A stretch of 64,000 bases of DNA from Ichthyophis bannanicus (taxonomy: Eukaryota > Chordata > Amphibia > Gymnophiona > Ichthyophiidae): the NCBI GenBank assembly GCA_033557465.1, contig CM066037.1, positions 203,235,156 through 203,299,155 on the forward strand, read 5' to 3'. The notes under the pieces were generated by a model. It saw only the letters and a program-made list of their open reading frames with translations. It searched no databases and was not told the origin of the DNA. Within the stretch, counting starts at the first letter, position 1; every line of letters begins with the position of its first letter. This document shows positions 21,208 to 30,359 of this stretch, in pieces. Position numbers and translations under genes: made by a program.

Positions 21208-21836
21208 AAAGAATACTCTGCACCTCCCCTCACCGGCAACACACCAGGGCTCTTGGAGTAACGGAAATCCACACACAAGGCAATCAGAAGGCAATCTGTA
21301 AAACTTAGTAAATAATACACAACACACTTGTATTATAACAACAAACCAAAGCTTTGGGAGAGAAAACTCAGCTGCTGCCTTTGTTTACTCTGACATCATA
21401 GCTTTAGGCCACTTTATTTATAGATAAATATTTGATTATCCAGCATAATTCTCACTTTATTGTTCTGCGTCTAACCTTACGTGTCCATATCATCATAGTT
21501 CAGTTCTCATTAGCATAGGTCATCAGGAAAAGACATACACATATTCCCAGACATAACTATGTAGGCATTAATTCTAATTAATTCTAATACTGACAGTTTG
21601 ATATCTCTAACCCGAGACTGAGAGACTGGGAGACAACTTGCCCTTTACTTATCTTATATAAACATAGACTAGTGTTTATATTACTAGGAACCTTTCACCT
21701 AATTATCCTAGCAGAGTCTTTCAAGGATGTTATGAGTAAAAAAGCTCTGAATGGTATTAACTCTTTCTTAGGGCTAGTACTATATTGTTGAATACCCTGG
21801 CCGTATACACAGCCCTGTACAGACTAGCTTACTTTC
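21208..21836 (-). mobile_element. Unidentified 629-bp insertion (LTR-like), 8-bp duplication
   Basis: The insert splits the LTR and is flanked by ATATCCTG at 21200-21207 and 21837-21844. Its ends are short and imperfectly inverted (AAAGAATA versus the complement of TACTTTC). A homologous stretch lies at 63571-64000 (both share the GGGCTCTTGGAGT segment near one end and the CAGACATAAC/CAAGACATAACT region inside). No coding frame is seen. An 8-bp duplication suggests a hAT-type element; the composition could also fit a solo LTR. Strand is a guess. Confidence 0.55.
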
Positions 21837-21848
21837 ATATCCTGCATG

Positions 21849-22754
21849 CTATATTTCTCTCAAGGATTCTAAACTCCCAGTACAACAAAACGTACAGTCC
21901 ATAGGGCATTCAGTTAGCAAAGGGTCAGGTTCAGCAGGGTCTATCTGCATAGCCTCTTGTTCTGCTGAGATATCTGTGGCCCCTGAGCTTTCCCCATATA
22001 TTCCTGGTTTTACTTCAGAACTTCTTTCTAAGGCTCTCAAGCCTGGCTGTACCTGGTCTGGCAAAAATGCCACAGGACTTTTGGTAAGCACTCTTTCTAT
22101 AGGTTCCCAAACCTTTCTCCAGCTGCCTTGGCTGCTCTTACGGCTCCCTGGCTTCCAGGCCTTTCTGTGACCCAACCTCAGTTCCTGATTCAGATCTGTG
22201 TCTCTTAGACTCCTGGGCTGAGTCTGGTTCACCCACCTCTGAACTCCTTGTGGCTCACATACAGGGGAAGAAGCATGAAGGTACCTCTGAACTCTTGGGT
22301 CTGTGTCTCTGGTATTCTCTCTACAAGGCATTCTCCCGGTTCTCCTTCTGTCCTTCCTGAAGACTTCATTCTGGAGCTTCCCAGCCTGAAACTGGCTCTC
22401 CTGGAACTTGTTCCTTTCCTGTAAGGGCTGCAAGTTCAACTGCCTTTTCTCCTCTCTTTGGAGCTGTCTCCTTTCTCTTTCTTCTCTATCAGCAGCTGCT
22501 GCGGCTCGTGCCACTCCTCTCCCTTCTGGCTTGTCTATGCTTTGCTTATAAAGCTGTTTCTTAGGTAAGGATTCTGTCCCTCTGACCAGGTGTATCTGAT
22601 TATGCTTTGAATTAGTTCTTGCATCATCCCAACCTGGGCGTGTCAGCCTACCTTCTGAATCTCCGTGCATGCTCCCTCTAGCTGCACTTCTCACTAACTG
22701 CACTTTATGTATATCATTTCCTTTAAAGAGATCAGTGTTTTCTTCTACCTCCAT
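21849..22754 (-). CDS. LTR-embedded ORF, family B, 5' copy (301 aa)
   Basis: The same 301-codon frame as at 9570-10475, without stop or frameshift, starting 27 bp from the LTR start. Differences include residues near 4, 80-82, 97-102, 127, 140-143 and several towards the C-terminus; the PMDCTFCC end is unchanged. The 629-bp insertion lies just after the stop codon, leaving the ORF whole. Because the two LTRs were identical at insertion, the changes arose later and are mostly amino-acid-changing, so this copy is probably drifting. Confidence 0.55.
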   Translation of the reverse strand: MEVEENTDLFKGNDIHKVQLVRSAARGSMHGDSEGRLTRPGWDDARTNSKHNQIHLVRGTESLPKKQLYKQSIDKPEGRGVARAAAAADREERERRQLQREEKRQLNLQPLQERNKFQESQFQAGKLQNEVFRKDRRRTGRMPCRENTRDTDPRVQRYLHASSPVCEPQGVQRWVNQTQPRSLRDTDLNQELRLGHRKAWKPGSRKSSQGSWRKVWEPIERVLTKSPVAFLPDQVQPGLRALERSSEVKPGIYGESSGATDISAEQEAMQIDPAEPDPLLTECPMDCTFCCTGSLESLREI

Positions 22755-22781
22755 GAATTTACTGGCGTCTGCTTCATCACA

Positions 22782-23055
22782 GTATCTACATGTTGAGTTA
22801 TTTTGTTCTTTATGATGGTTTCTTCCATTTTTCCCGGTACTGATGTCAGGCTCACCAGTCTGTAGTTTCCCAGATCACCCCTGGAACCCTTTTTAAAAAT
22901 TGGTGTTACATTGGCCATCCTCCAATCTTCAGGTATTACAGATGATTTTAATGATAGTTCACTGATTACTAATAGCAGGTCTGCAATCTCATATTTCAGT
23001 TCTTTCAACACCCTTGGATGTATACCATCCGGTCCAGGTGATTTGCTACTCTTCA
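22782..23055 (-). pseudogene. CR1 RT start, 5' side of the Gmr1-like insertion
   Basis: Minus-strand CR1: [64 protein letters not shown], stopping at 22782 where the LTR starts. It joins 9184 in content. An L2-type tail interrupts it at about 23056. Confidence 0.85.
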
Positions 23056-23340
23056 GTTTATCAAATTTATTTTATTTATTTTATTTATTTATTTTTATTT
23101 CTTATATACCGCGCTCTTTCAATCAGTACGGTTTACATATGAACAAATTTAAACAACACAATGAACACAGTCAGCATTGTTTTTTTACAATGAACAGGGT
23201 ACAAAAAACTTGGCGGTAAACAGGGTTAACTATATACAAAAACTTGGCGGTAAACAGGGTTAACTATATACATGGTAATTTTTGGTTATTTGCATGGTAG
23301 TGGTAAATACAGTAAAATTACAAGTACAGTATAATACTTG
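23056..23340 (-). repeat. L2-type 3' tail insertion with a 34-bp tandem duplication
   Basis: A TTTATTT-rich start, then TATATACCGCGCTC...GTACGGTTTACAT, as in L2 tails. A unit containing AACTTGGCGGTAAACAGGG is repeated in tandem at about 23205-23272. No coding sequence. It separates CR1 at 23055 from CR1 at 23341. Confidence 0.65.
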
Positions 23341-24880
23341 TAATACATCTTTCCTGTGTATCGATATTTCTTTCAATTCTTCCGCAGCATCACTTTTAAA
23401 TACCACTTCAGTGATGTGTAACATCCCTACATCTTCCTCAGTAAAGACCGAAACAAAGAATTCATTCAGTCTCTCCGCTAGGGCCTTGTCTCCTCTTAGA
23501 GCCCCATTTACCCCTCTATCATCTAATGGTCCAACTGACTCTCTCACAGGTTTTTTACTATGAATGTACTTTAAAAAGGCTTTATTACGCGTTTTTGCTT
23601 CCACAGCAAGCTTCTTCTCAAATTCTCTCTTTGCCTTTCTTATCAATACCTTGCATTTAAGTTGCCAGTGCTTGTGCTGTTTCCAGTTTTCGTCATTTGG
23701 TTCTTTTTTTCCATTTCCTGAAAGATGCTTTTTTAGCAACAGCCTCTCTGACCTCACCTTTAATCCATGCTGGCAGTTTTTTGGACTTCCTTCCCCTTTT
23801 CTTAAAGTGTGGAATACAGCTGTTCTGGGCTTCCAAGATAGTATTTTTAAACAGCACCCAAGCTTGATGTAAGTCTTTAACCTTTGCAACTGCTCCTTTT
23901 ATTTTTTTTCTTAACTATTTTCCTCATTTTATCATAGTCTTCCTTTCGAAATTTAAAAGGGGTAGTACTGTGGATTTCCTTATCATCCCTCCTCCATTAC
24001 TTAAATCGAACATAATCATGCTATGATCAGTATTGCCAAGTGGCCCCAACACCCTTATCTCTTGCACCAGATCTGGTGTTCCACTAAGGACTAGGTCCAA
24101 AATGGCTTCCCCTCTGGTCGGTTCATGAACCAGCTGCTCCAAGAAGCAGTCATTTATTTCATCTAGGAACCGGGGTAATTGAAGTCACCCATTATTATTA
24201 CTGTGCTGTAACTATTGTTAGCTTCCCCAGTTTCTTTGAGCATTTCATCATCCATTTGTTCAGACTGGCCAGGCGGTCGATAATACACCCCCACTGCCAT
24301 CGCCTTCCCCTTTTTACATAGAATTTCAATCCATAGAGATTCTACAGCAAATTTTGTTTCCTGCAAAACTTTAATCCTTTGCAACTCAATGCCCTCTCTA
24401 ACATAGAGTGCAACCCCTCCATCAATTTGATCAGCTCTATCATTACGATGTAATTTGTACCCAGGTATCACAGTGTCCCACTGGTTGTCCTCCTTCCATC
24501 ATGTCTCTGAGATACCAATCATATCTAACTTCTCATTTAGTGCTATATATTCTAACTCTCCCATCTTATTTTTTAGACTTCTAGCATTTGCATACAAGCA
24601 TTTTAGAGACTGTATTTTATTCATATTAATCTGGCTATCGGTAGGCAGGGGTAATTTGGAATCTTTAAGCTCTGTTTGCTCCATACTCAAGGGCATTTGG
24701 GCTACTTTTGTCTTTATTGGAACCTCTCTGCTGATATATCCTAACTTCATTCTTTTGGTAGTATCCTTCGAGGATACATTATTCCAAACCATGCGCTTTT
24801 GGGCGACTGTCGGCTCTCCCCTATTATCTAGTTTAAAAGCTGCTCCATCTCCTTTTTAAAGGTAAATGCCAGCCGCCTGG
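23341..24880 (-). pseudogene. CR1 ORF2, endonuclease and linker
   Basis: Minus-strand CR1: APE endonuclease from LKCLYANARSLKNKMGELE (about 24600), LDMIGISET, GGVALYVREGI, VGVYYRPPGQ, IMGDFNYPG (about 24190) to LDLVLSGTPDLV and NTDHSMIMFDL (about 24010), followed by the linker (KSKKLPAW-like; TRNKAFLKYIHSKKPVRES, about 23570) to the RT start. Residues expected for metal binding and catalysis (Asn, Glu, Asp, Asn, His) are visible. Several frameshifts, for example near 24163, 24480 and 23900, break the frame. Confidence 0.8.
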
Positions 24881-25740
24881 ATCCATCCTAGTTAAGGTGA
24901 AGCCCATCCCTTCAGAAGAGCCCCTCCTTTCCCAAGAATGTTCCCCAGTTCATAATAAATCCAAAACCCTCATCCTTGCACCATCTTCTCATCCACACAT
25001 TGAGACTCCGGAGCTCTGCCTGCCTTTTGGGTCCTGCGCATTGAACGGGAAGCATTTTGGAGAATGCTACCCTGGAAATTCTGGATTTCAACTTCCTACC
25101 TCAAAGCCTAAATTTAGCCTCCAGAACCTCCCTACCACATTTTCCTATGTCATTGGTACCGACATGTACCAAGACAGCAGACTCCTCCCCAGCACTGTCT
25201 AAGAGCCTTGCCTAGGTGGCATGTGAGGTCTGCTACCTTTGAACCAGGCAGGCATGTTACCAGGTGATCCTCATGTCCACCAACCACCCAGCTATCTACA
25301 TGCCTAATGATTGAATCACCAACTATAACAGCTGTCCTAACTCTTCCCTCATAGGCACATGGTCCTGGAGAAACTTCTTCGGTGCGAGAGGGTTTTATAT
25401 CACCTGGAAGACAGGTCCTAACTACAGGATTACTTCCTGCCACACCAGGGTGATGCTCTCCTGTCACGTGACCTCTCTCCTCCATGGCAACAGGGATGCT
25501 GCCAGACTGGAAGTGGGATTTCAGGACTATAACTTTGAATCTGCTACTCTAGCCTCCAGAGATCAGACTCTTTCCCTGAGAGCAAAGAGCTCCTTGCACC
25601 TAGTGCACACATGAGACCCCTCACCAACTGGGAGAAAATCATACATGTGACACTTAGTGCAAAAGATTGGAAAGCCCCCATCTTGCTGCTGGACTGCTGT
25701 CTGCATCTTAGTTTTAAGGTTGTGTTTAGATACTTAAGTT
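24880..25740 (-). pseudogene. CR1 ORF1 with zinc-finger and esterase-like regions
   Basis: Minus strand: a Cys/His motif near 25680-25600 (CTKCHMYDF...CTRCKELFALRE), then MEERGHVTGEHH (25485), and an SGNH-esterase-type start VIVGDSIIRHVDS (about 25330-25290) with LPGSKVADL. CR1 ORF1 proteins of this type bind RNA and carry an esterase-like domain. After about 25150 the frame is broken by several stops. The same ORF1 lies at 50979-51480 and 43800-44495. Confidence 0.7.
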
Positions 25741-26307
25741 TTTTACTTACTAAGGGTTGCTGGGTATACTTATACTAATAAAACTATACCTAATATGCTT
25801 TAAGTACCTTGTTCACCTGAAGCTTAATTAATCTCATGTTCTTAATGTATGACTGATGAAGATAAACAGCTGCACCTGAGAGTGAATATGGCACCTCCTT
25901 TCCTTTAAGAGGTATAAGCACCTATAAAGCTATGATTATCCCAGGGGTGGATGGGTGTCAGGGAGGGAAAGAAGACTTATTAAAAGCTGGCTGCTACACA
26001 GTACCCTGTCCTATGCTTTTAAGGTAATCTGTGACCAATTTCCAGGGGGAGTCCCACAGCTCTTGCTTAGATAGAGGGAGTCTCGGGGTCTAAATTTAAC
26101 CAGAAAGCTCTCTGCTGTGTTTTAAATTTAATCTGAAAGCTCTTTGCTGCTACTAGGCCCTGACTGATTTAACAAATACACTGGGTTCACAGATTAATCA
26201 GCTTTAATCTTAAGAATTTCTTTTTCCCCAATATTTAGGAAAATTCCCAGAAGTAAATACTTACAATTGCAGATCTCACTCCAGAAGTAGCAGTCCCCTT
26301 TTGTAGT
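25741..26307 (-). other. CR1 5' UTR region
   Basis: Non-coding, A/T-rich, continuing the minus-strand CR1 upstream of ORF1. A segment (TACTTATACTAAT...ACTATACCTAATA) recurs at about 51445-51480 beside the other CR1 ORF1, supporting its assignment. No gene is seen. The 5' end of the CR1 probably lies before about 26300. Confidence 0.5.
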
Positions 26308-26640
26308 CCTTAAGATTAATAAGAGAAAATATTTTTTCACTCAATGTGTAATCAAACTTTGGAATTTGTTACCGGAGGATGTAGTGAAAGCTGTTAGTGT
26401 AGCTGTTAGTGTAGCTGGATTTAAAAAAGGGTTGAACATGTTCCTGGAGGAAAGGTCCATAAACCATTATTAAAGGGGGACCTGGGAAATCCATTACTTG
26501 CCCCAATACAAGCATTGTGGAACCTGTCTTTTGGGAAAACTGCTAGGTACTTGTGAACTAGATTGGCCACTGTTGGAAACAGGATACTGGGCTTGATGGA
26601 CTTTGGTCTGACCCAGTATGGCATATCTTATGCTCTTATG
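26308..26640 (+). pseudogene. CR1 3' end (5'-truncated copy)
   Basis: Plus-strand last CR1 codons ([30 protein letters not shown] region, with a 15-bp GCTGTTAGTGTAGCT duplication at about 26388-26417), the 3' UTR and the terminal motif (CATATCTTATGCTCTTATG). A short dead-on-arrival insertion. Confidence 0.75.
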
Positions 26641-28440
26641 TACTCTATCAGACTAGGATTTATTTTATACAATTTAAGGCAATTTATTATCCATGAGTGT
26701 TGGACACTGTCAAAAGCTTTCTTATAATCAGTCCATGCTATACTGAGATTTCTGCTTTTCTTAGCGCTGGCCATGATGGCCTTATTCCACATTAACCGGT
26801 CTTTGATGCCATATGCCCCTCTCTTGTTGCTTTTTTGCTCTATTGCCATGATGCTATTGGACTTGATATGATCATATATTCTGTCTCCATCTATTGCAGT
26901 GAACAGTTTATAGATTATAGATAGACATGTTATTGGTCTATAATTGTTGAGAGTGTTACTTGGGTCTCCTTCTGTTTTTCCTGTAGTAAGCCATTGTGGT
27001 GTTAAGTCTGGCTGCATAAACAATTGATTTTTGCAAATCACTAGGTCTGGGTGGAGTGATGTTAACTGTTTGAGCCAAAGGTTGGTTACTCCATCAGGGC
27101 CAGGGTTCTTCCAGTTTGGGTCTCGCTTTAACCTGCTTGCCAGCTCTTTTCTTGTTACTGCAGACCATTCCATAGGTGTGATGTTTGCGTTTTCTAAATG
27201 CTCCTATATACAGGGTAACCATTCTGCTTCTTGATTGTGTTTTATAGGGTCCTCATATAGTTTTCTCCAGAAGCTTTCTGTTTCGGCTTTGGTTGGTGGT
27301 GATTTTAGTATCTTAATGCTCTTTTACAATTCCCTATAAAACTGTTTTGGGTTCTCTCTAAATAGCCTACTTTGATATCTTTCTTTTCGGTTTTATTCAT
27401 ATTTTCGCAATTTTTGTGCTTCTGCTATTTTCAATGTATTGTTGGAACATACAAATTTCAGGTTGTCTTCTGTTAATGCAGCATGCTTCAGCTTAATGTC
27501 TTGGATCTTCCTTAATATCTTTGATGATCTTAATCCTTTTAGATACCCGTCTATCAGGAATACCTCCACACATAATGATTGTATTTTTCCCTCCAATGCA
27601 CTTTTTCCAAGAAGGAACTGCTATTGTTTTCTTTTTCTTCTGGCCCTGCATTTTAGTTGGTTTTATTTATGCAGTAATATTTTTAGCTGCACAATACTAT
27701 ATTCAATTTATTTTATTAATATCAATAAATGGTCCTTTTATACCGGATATGGCCTTGTTCATCTTTGTAATCATACTTTTAATCTTAGGAGTTAAATTTA
27801 ACTTGGATAATCTTTCCCTTGCCTGAAACCCAGCATATTCATCTTTTTTCCATATGGATTAAAAGTTCGTTCTTGAATTCCTCCACCTCTGGGTCTTTCT
27901 CCTGCCTTTCTTCCTCCTCTTCAGTCGATTGGTTGACCTGTCCTGTAGTTACCTCACTCTCCTGTAGTTCCAGATTGCCAAGCTCCATCTCCCTCTCAAT
28001 TGCTTTTTCTGTTTCTGCATATTTCTTTCTTCTAGTACTCTCACCCAGGTCGCCTCCTCCTCACTGTATTTCTCTTTCTGCGGAAACCCTTAGTTGCTTC
28101 AAGATGTTATCATCCACATACTTCTTTGCTTTGATCTGCAAAATTGAAGATCTAAATTTGCATCCGTTGCTTTTTGCAGTATTTCTTGTGGCAATTTTCC
28201 TCTTTCTTCCAGTTTTTGGTGGATTCTCCTTGTATACCCTCTAGATTTAAATAGAGGGTTTGTAGCATAAAGGTACATTATCTCCTCCTTGTCTACAGAA
28301 GTTAATCCTCTTAACTTTTTCATTAATTCCCACAGTTTATCTCCTGCCACAGTGGGTCTGGGACCATGCTCACCACAGACTTTATCTGTGGCAGTGTTGT
28401 TATCTACATCTGCAGAGCTTGAACTATCTTAACCACTATC
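26641..28440 (-). pseudogene. R2/R4-type LINE, N-terminal half and RT fingers/palm
   Basis: Minus strand from about 28350: a hydrophilic N-terminal region (MAGDKLWELMKKLRG...YATNPLFKSRGYTRRIHQKLEERG), a middle segment (about 27590-27390), then RT: PNWKNPGPDGVTNLWLKQLT (about 27120), LNNYRPITCLSIIYKLFTAI (about 26940), IAWTDYKKAFDSVQHSWI (about 26740). It is cut at 26641 before the YxDD block. Block spacing and wording fit the R2/R4 LINEs rather than CR1 or L2, and agree with the C-terminal piece at 2600-4505. Stops and shifts are frequent. Confidence 0.6.
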
Positions 28441-28689
28441 GTTTGTCCTAGTGCGTAAGCTACGGGTGGGCACCTTTTTATCTTGGGTGACGTACAGCCA
28501 GTATGTATTTTTCTTTTTTATTCCTACCATACTTCAATGGTAGTGTTGCCTTGCTGGGACTCAGTATAAATTTTATACAACTGGATCACCATGTGAAGGT
28601 ACCCAGCAAGACTTCGGGAGGGAACTATAATCTCACCCCCAAGGAAAGCACAGCAGTTCACAGCTAGTTTATGCTGCACTTCCCCTTGA
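28441..28689. other. Unassigned stretch between LINE fragments
   Basis: No frame or repeat boundary I can name. It may include the extreme N-terminus or 5' UTR of the R2/R4-type LINE on one side and L2 sequence on the other. Confidence 0.3.
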
Positions 28690-28906
28690 TCCCTTTGATC
28701 TGAGTGCAGCGTTTGATGTTGCTGAGCATGAGATGCTGTTGGACTACCTGGGCGTCTCAGGGAAGGTACTTGAGTGGTTTTCGGGCTTTCTGTGTAATCA
28801 GACTTATTCCGTTCAAATTAAGGCTGAACAGTCAAGGCCATGGAAATCAGAGTGTGGAATCCCTCAGGAATCACTGTTATCCCCTGTACTTTTAATGTAC
28901 TGTTAT
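28690..28906 (+). pseudogene. L2-like LINE scrap, 5' side of the provirus
   Basis: Plus strand: PFDLSAAFDVAEHEMLLDYL, SGKVLEWFSGFL and ECGIPQESLLSPVLLMY, the RT palm blocks of an L2-like element. It is interrupted by the retroviral LTR at 28907; the next block (LCADNILVLLS-like, about 38979-39010, in a shifted frame) lies beyond the provirus. Confidence 0.6.
28903..28906. repeat. Target-site duplication of the provirus (TTAT, left copy)
   Basis: TTAT immediately before the 5' LTR is repeated at 38939-38942 immediately after the 3' LTR. A 4-bp duplication is usual for gamma-type retroviral integrases. Confidence 0.85.
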
Positions 28907-29550
28907 TGTGGTAGGCGAAGGCCTATGATCCATGAGGTCTGAAATAAGCAGACAGGCCTGAGTAGCTTGACCTGTAAATGAAGCCTGTGGAGAGGCCCAA
29001 AGGAATTACACATCCCCCAATATGCTGCTACCATAGAATTGAAACTTAACTAAGCATAATCAGGCTTAGCTAAGCAGAATCGAAACTTAGAAAATATAGA
29101 AAAATGAGTTTAATTGGTAGTGATAAGAGAGCACAGCTTCTATGGAATTAATTAACACTGCTGAAAGAAAAGTTACAGTGCCCCGCTTTCCCACATGTTC
29201 TAACTAGCTAAATGACCTTGGAAGAGGAAAGTATCTAAGTTGGAAGAACTGACCATTGTAATTGGGACTAGAAGGGGGGTAAGCAGATGCTGAGCCCAGA
29301 CCAGAGTCCTAATTGGATAGCCATATCGGTACCGGGACCAATAGAAGGTGTACGAGGGGTTACCGGGACCAATGAAAAGTTTGCCTATATCTAGAATGGG
29401 AAAGAAAGCTATAAAAGTTGTTGTTTCACTAACAGCCATTGCTCAGCCATTTTGAATTTGATTCTGCTTGAGACTTGTGCACAAATAAATGATTTGGACC
29501 TTCTGAACAGACTCCTGGTATCATTGGTTTGTCTGCGCTTTGCTGCTACA
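28907..29550 (+). repeat. 5' LTR of the provirus (644 bp)
   Basis: Starts TGTGGTAGGCG and ends CTGCTACA. U3 has two CCAAT motifs in a repeated GGGACCAAT context (about 29335 and 29367), a TATAAAAG box at 29410-29417 and an AATAAA at 29484-29489. The distance from TATA to poly(A) signal implies a short R. Differences from the 3' LTR at 38295-38938 are five single substitutions. Confidence 0.95.
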
Positions 29551-29556
29551 TATTCT

Positions 29557-29574
29557 TGTTGCATTGGCCGGGAA
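29557..29574 (+). promoter_or_regulatory. Primer-binding site, tRNA-Gly
   Basis: TGTTGCATTGGCCGGGAA, six bases after the LTR end, matches the complement of the 3' end of glycine tRNA (GCC) plus CCA at 17 of 18 positions (the third base is T rather than G). Confidence 0.8.
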
Positions 29575-29820
29575 GGTGTGGTAATAGAGGGTATATAGGG
29601 CAATATACCATGACTTTCCGCCTCTACAGGTTTGGTCCTGCCGGGATCGCGCCCTTCCGACGTGGGCTCGCTCCCTGGCGCCACCGGTCCCTTGCATCGG
29701 AGGGAGCTGGCCGGACCTCGGCGGGTGCCGGGCCCGGTTGGAACCAACACCTCGAACCCGAGTGAGGGGAGTCCGAGGTCCAACTCATGCGCTTGCTTGG
29801 GAACTTTGGGAACCGGATCC

Positions 29821-29829
29821 GGTGAGTAT
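29821..29829 (+). promoter_or_regulatory. Likely 5' splice donor for env mRNA
   Basis: G|GTGAGTAT fits the splice-donor consensus and lies in the leader between primer site and gag, where the retroviral donor is expected. Assigned by motif and position only. Confidence 0.6.
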
Positions 29830-29953
29830 AATTTTGTGACATGTCTAGACAGATGAGTCAGAGCAGTACTGCAGTTTGAAACCTGAATGCTGTAACTTGG
29901 GAACTTGGAATTTGGTAAGAGAGCTTGATCACCTCTCAAGACGGTCCGACTAA

Positions 29954-30047
29954 CCTTGCATGAGTATGCGCAAGGTGAAACTACCGTCTTTTTGTTGAAA
30001 CCTTGCATGAGTATGCGCAAGGGGACCTTGCATGAGTATGCGCGGGG
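29954..30047 (+). repeat. Three tandem stem-loops in the leader
   Basis: A 22-nt unit with stem CCTTGC/GCAAGG and a loop around ATGAGTATGC occurs at 29954-29975, 30001-30022 and 30026-30047. The third ends GCGGGG, so the stem keeps pairing through G-U pairs. Position in the leader suggests an RNA packaging or dimer-linkage role. Confidence 0.7.
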
Positions 30048-30359
30048 TCTTATGATTTTGGAATTCGATATAGCCTAGTCAGCTGAGACAGGATTGGGCT
30101 GTTTTTGGGATACGTTGCTAGCATGACTGTGTGAATGGAGTGTGAATGAGAGGTCTTGCAATACAGACCAAGCGAAGGCGGACTCCTGAGTAATGCATTT
30201 TCTGGCCGGGCGACCGCGTCCAGATCATAAAAAGGAGGAAGCGACCGTCGTCTTGTCTTGTTATTTGTTTCCCTTGAATGTTTCTAGGGCCGTGAGGACC
30301 CCTTACCCACGGCCCGCCTCCCTGTTCCTTCTTGTTTGTTGTTGCGCGCACACATCGAA

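Larger units (their letters stand above)
9185..22781 (-). mobile_element. Gmr1-like Ty3 LTR retrotransposon with nested insertions
   Basis: Read on the minus strand: 5' LTR 22781-20827; tRNA-Ser-like primer site 20823-20806; gag N-terminus about 20485-20141; nested CR1 and L2 (20140-13064); gag C-terminus with zinc knuckle and protease (13063-12142); integrase (about 11800-10600); an RNase H tail; polypurine tract (10520-10506); 3' LTR 10502-9185. It lies in a CR1: CR1 sequence stops at 9184 and resumes at 22782 with a short duplication (GTAT, plus strand). Integrase directly follows protease and precedes the RNase H remnant, as in the Gmr1 clade, whose Gag is related to the SCAN domain. RT and most of RNase H are missing, so the copy is not autonomous. 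Confidence 0.8.
20827..22781 (-). repeat. 5' LTR of the Gmr1-like element, with a 629-bp insertion
   Basis: Minus strand from TGTGATGAAGC (22781) to GGTTGTGACA (20827). Removing the insert 21208-21836 and one copy of its 8-bp duplication leaves 1318 bp, equal to the 3' LTR. In the first 130 bp at the 3' end of the LTR I count about seven differences from the other copy, fewer elsewhere. The ORF at 21849-22754 is intact. Confidence 0.85.
29575..30359 (+). other. Proviral leader between primer site and gag
   Basis: A 785-bp untranslated leader expected to hold dimerisation and packaging signals. It includes a strong splice donor at 29821 and three near-identical stem-loops at 29954-30047. Upstream ATGs are present; no convincing leader gene is seen. 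Confidence 0.7.

Noticed and set aside
25150..25485. Esterase-like frame (GDSIIRHVD) as a host hydrolase
   Set aside because: The same frame occurs beside two CR1 elements (also at 50979-51305 and 44340-44470) and is CR1 ORF1.
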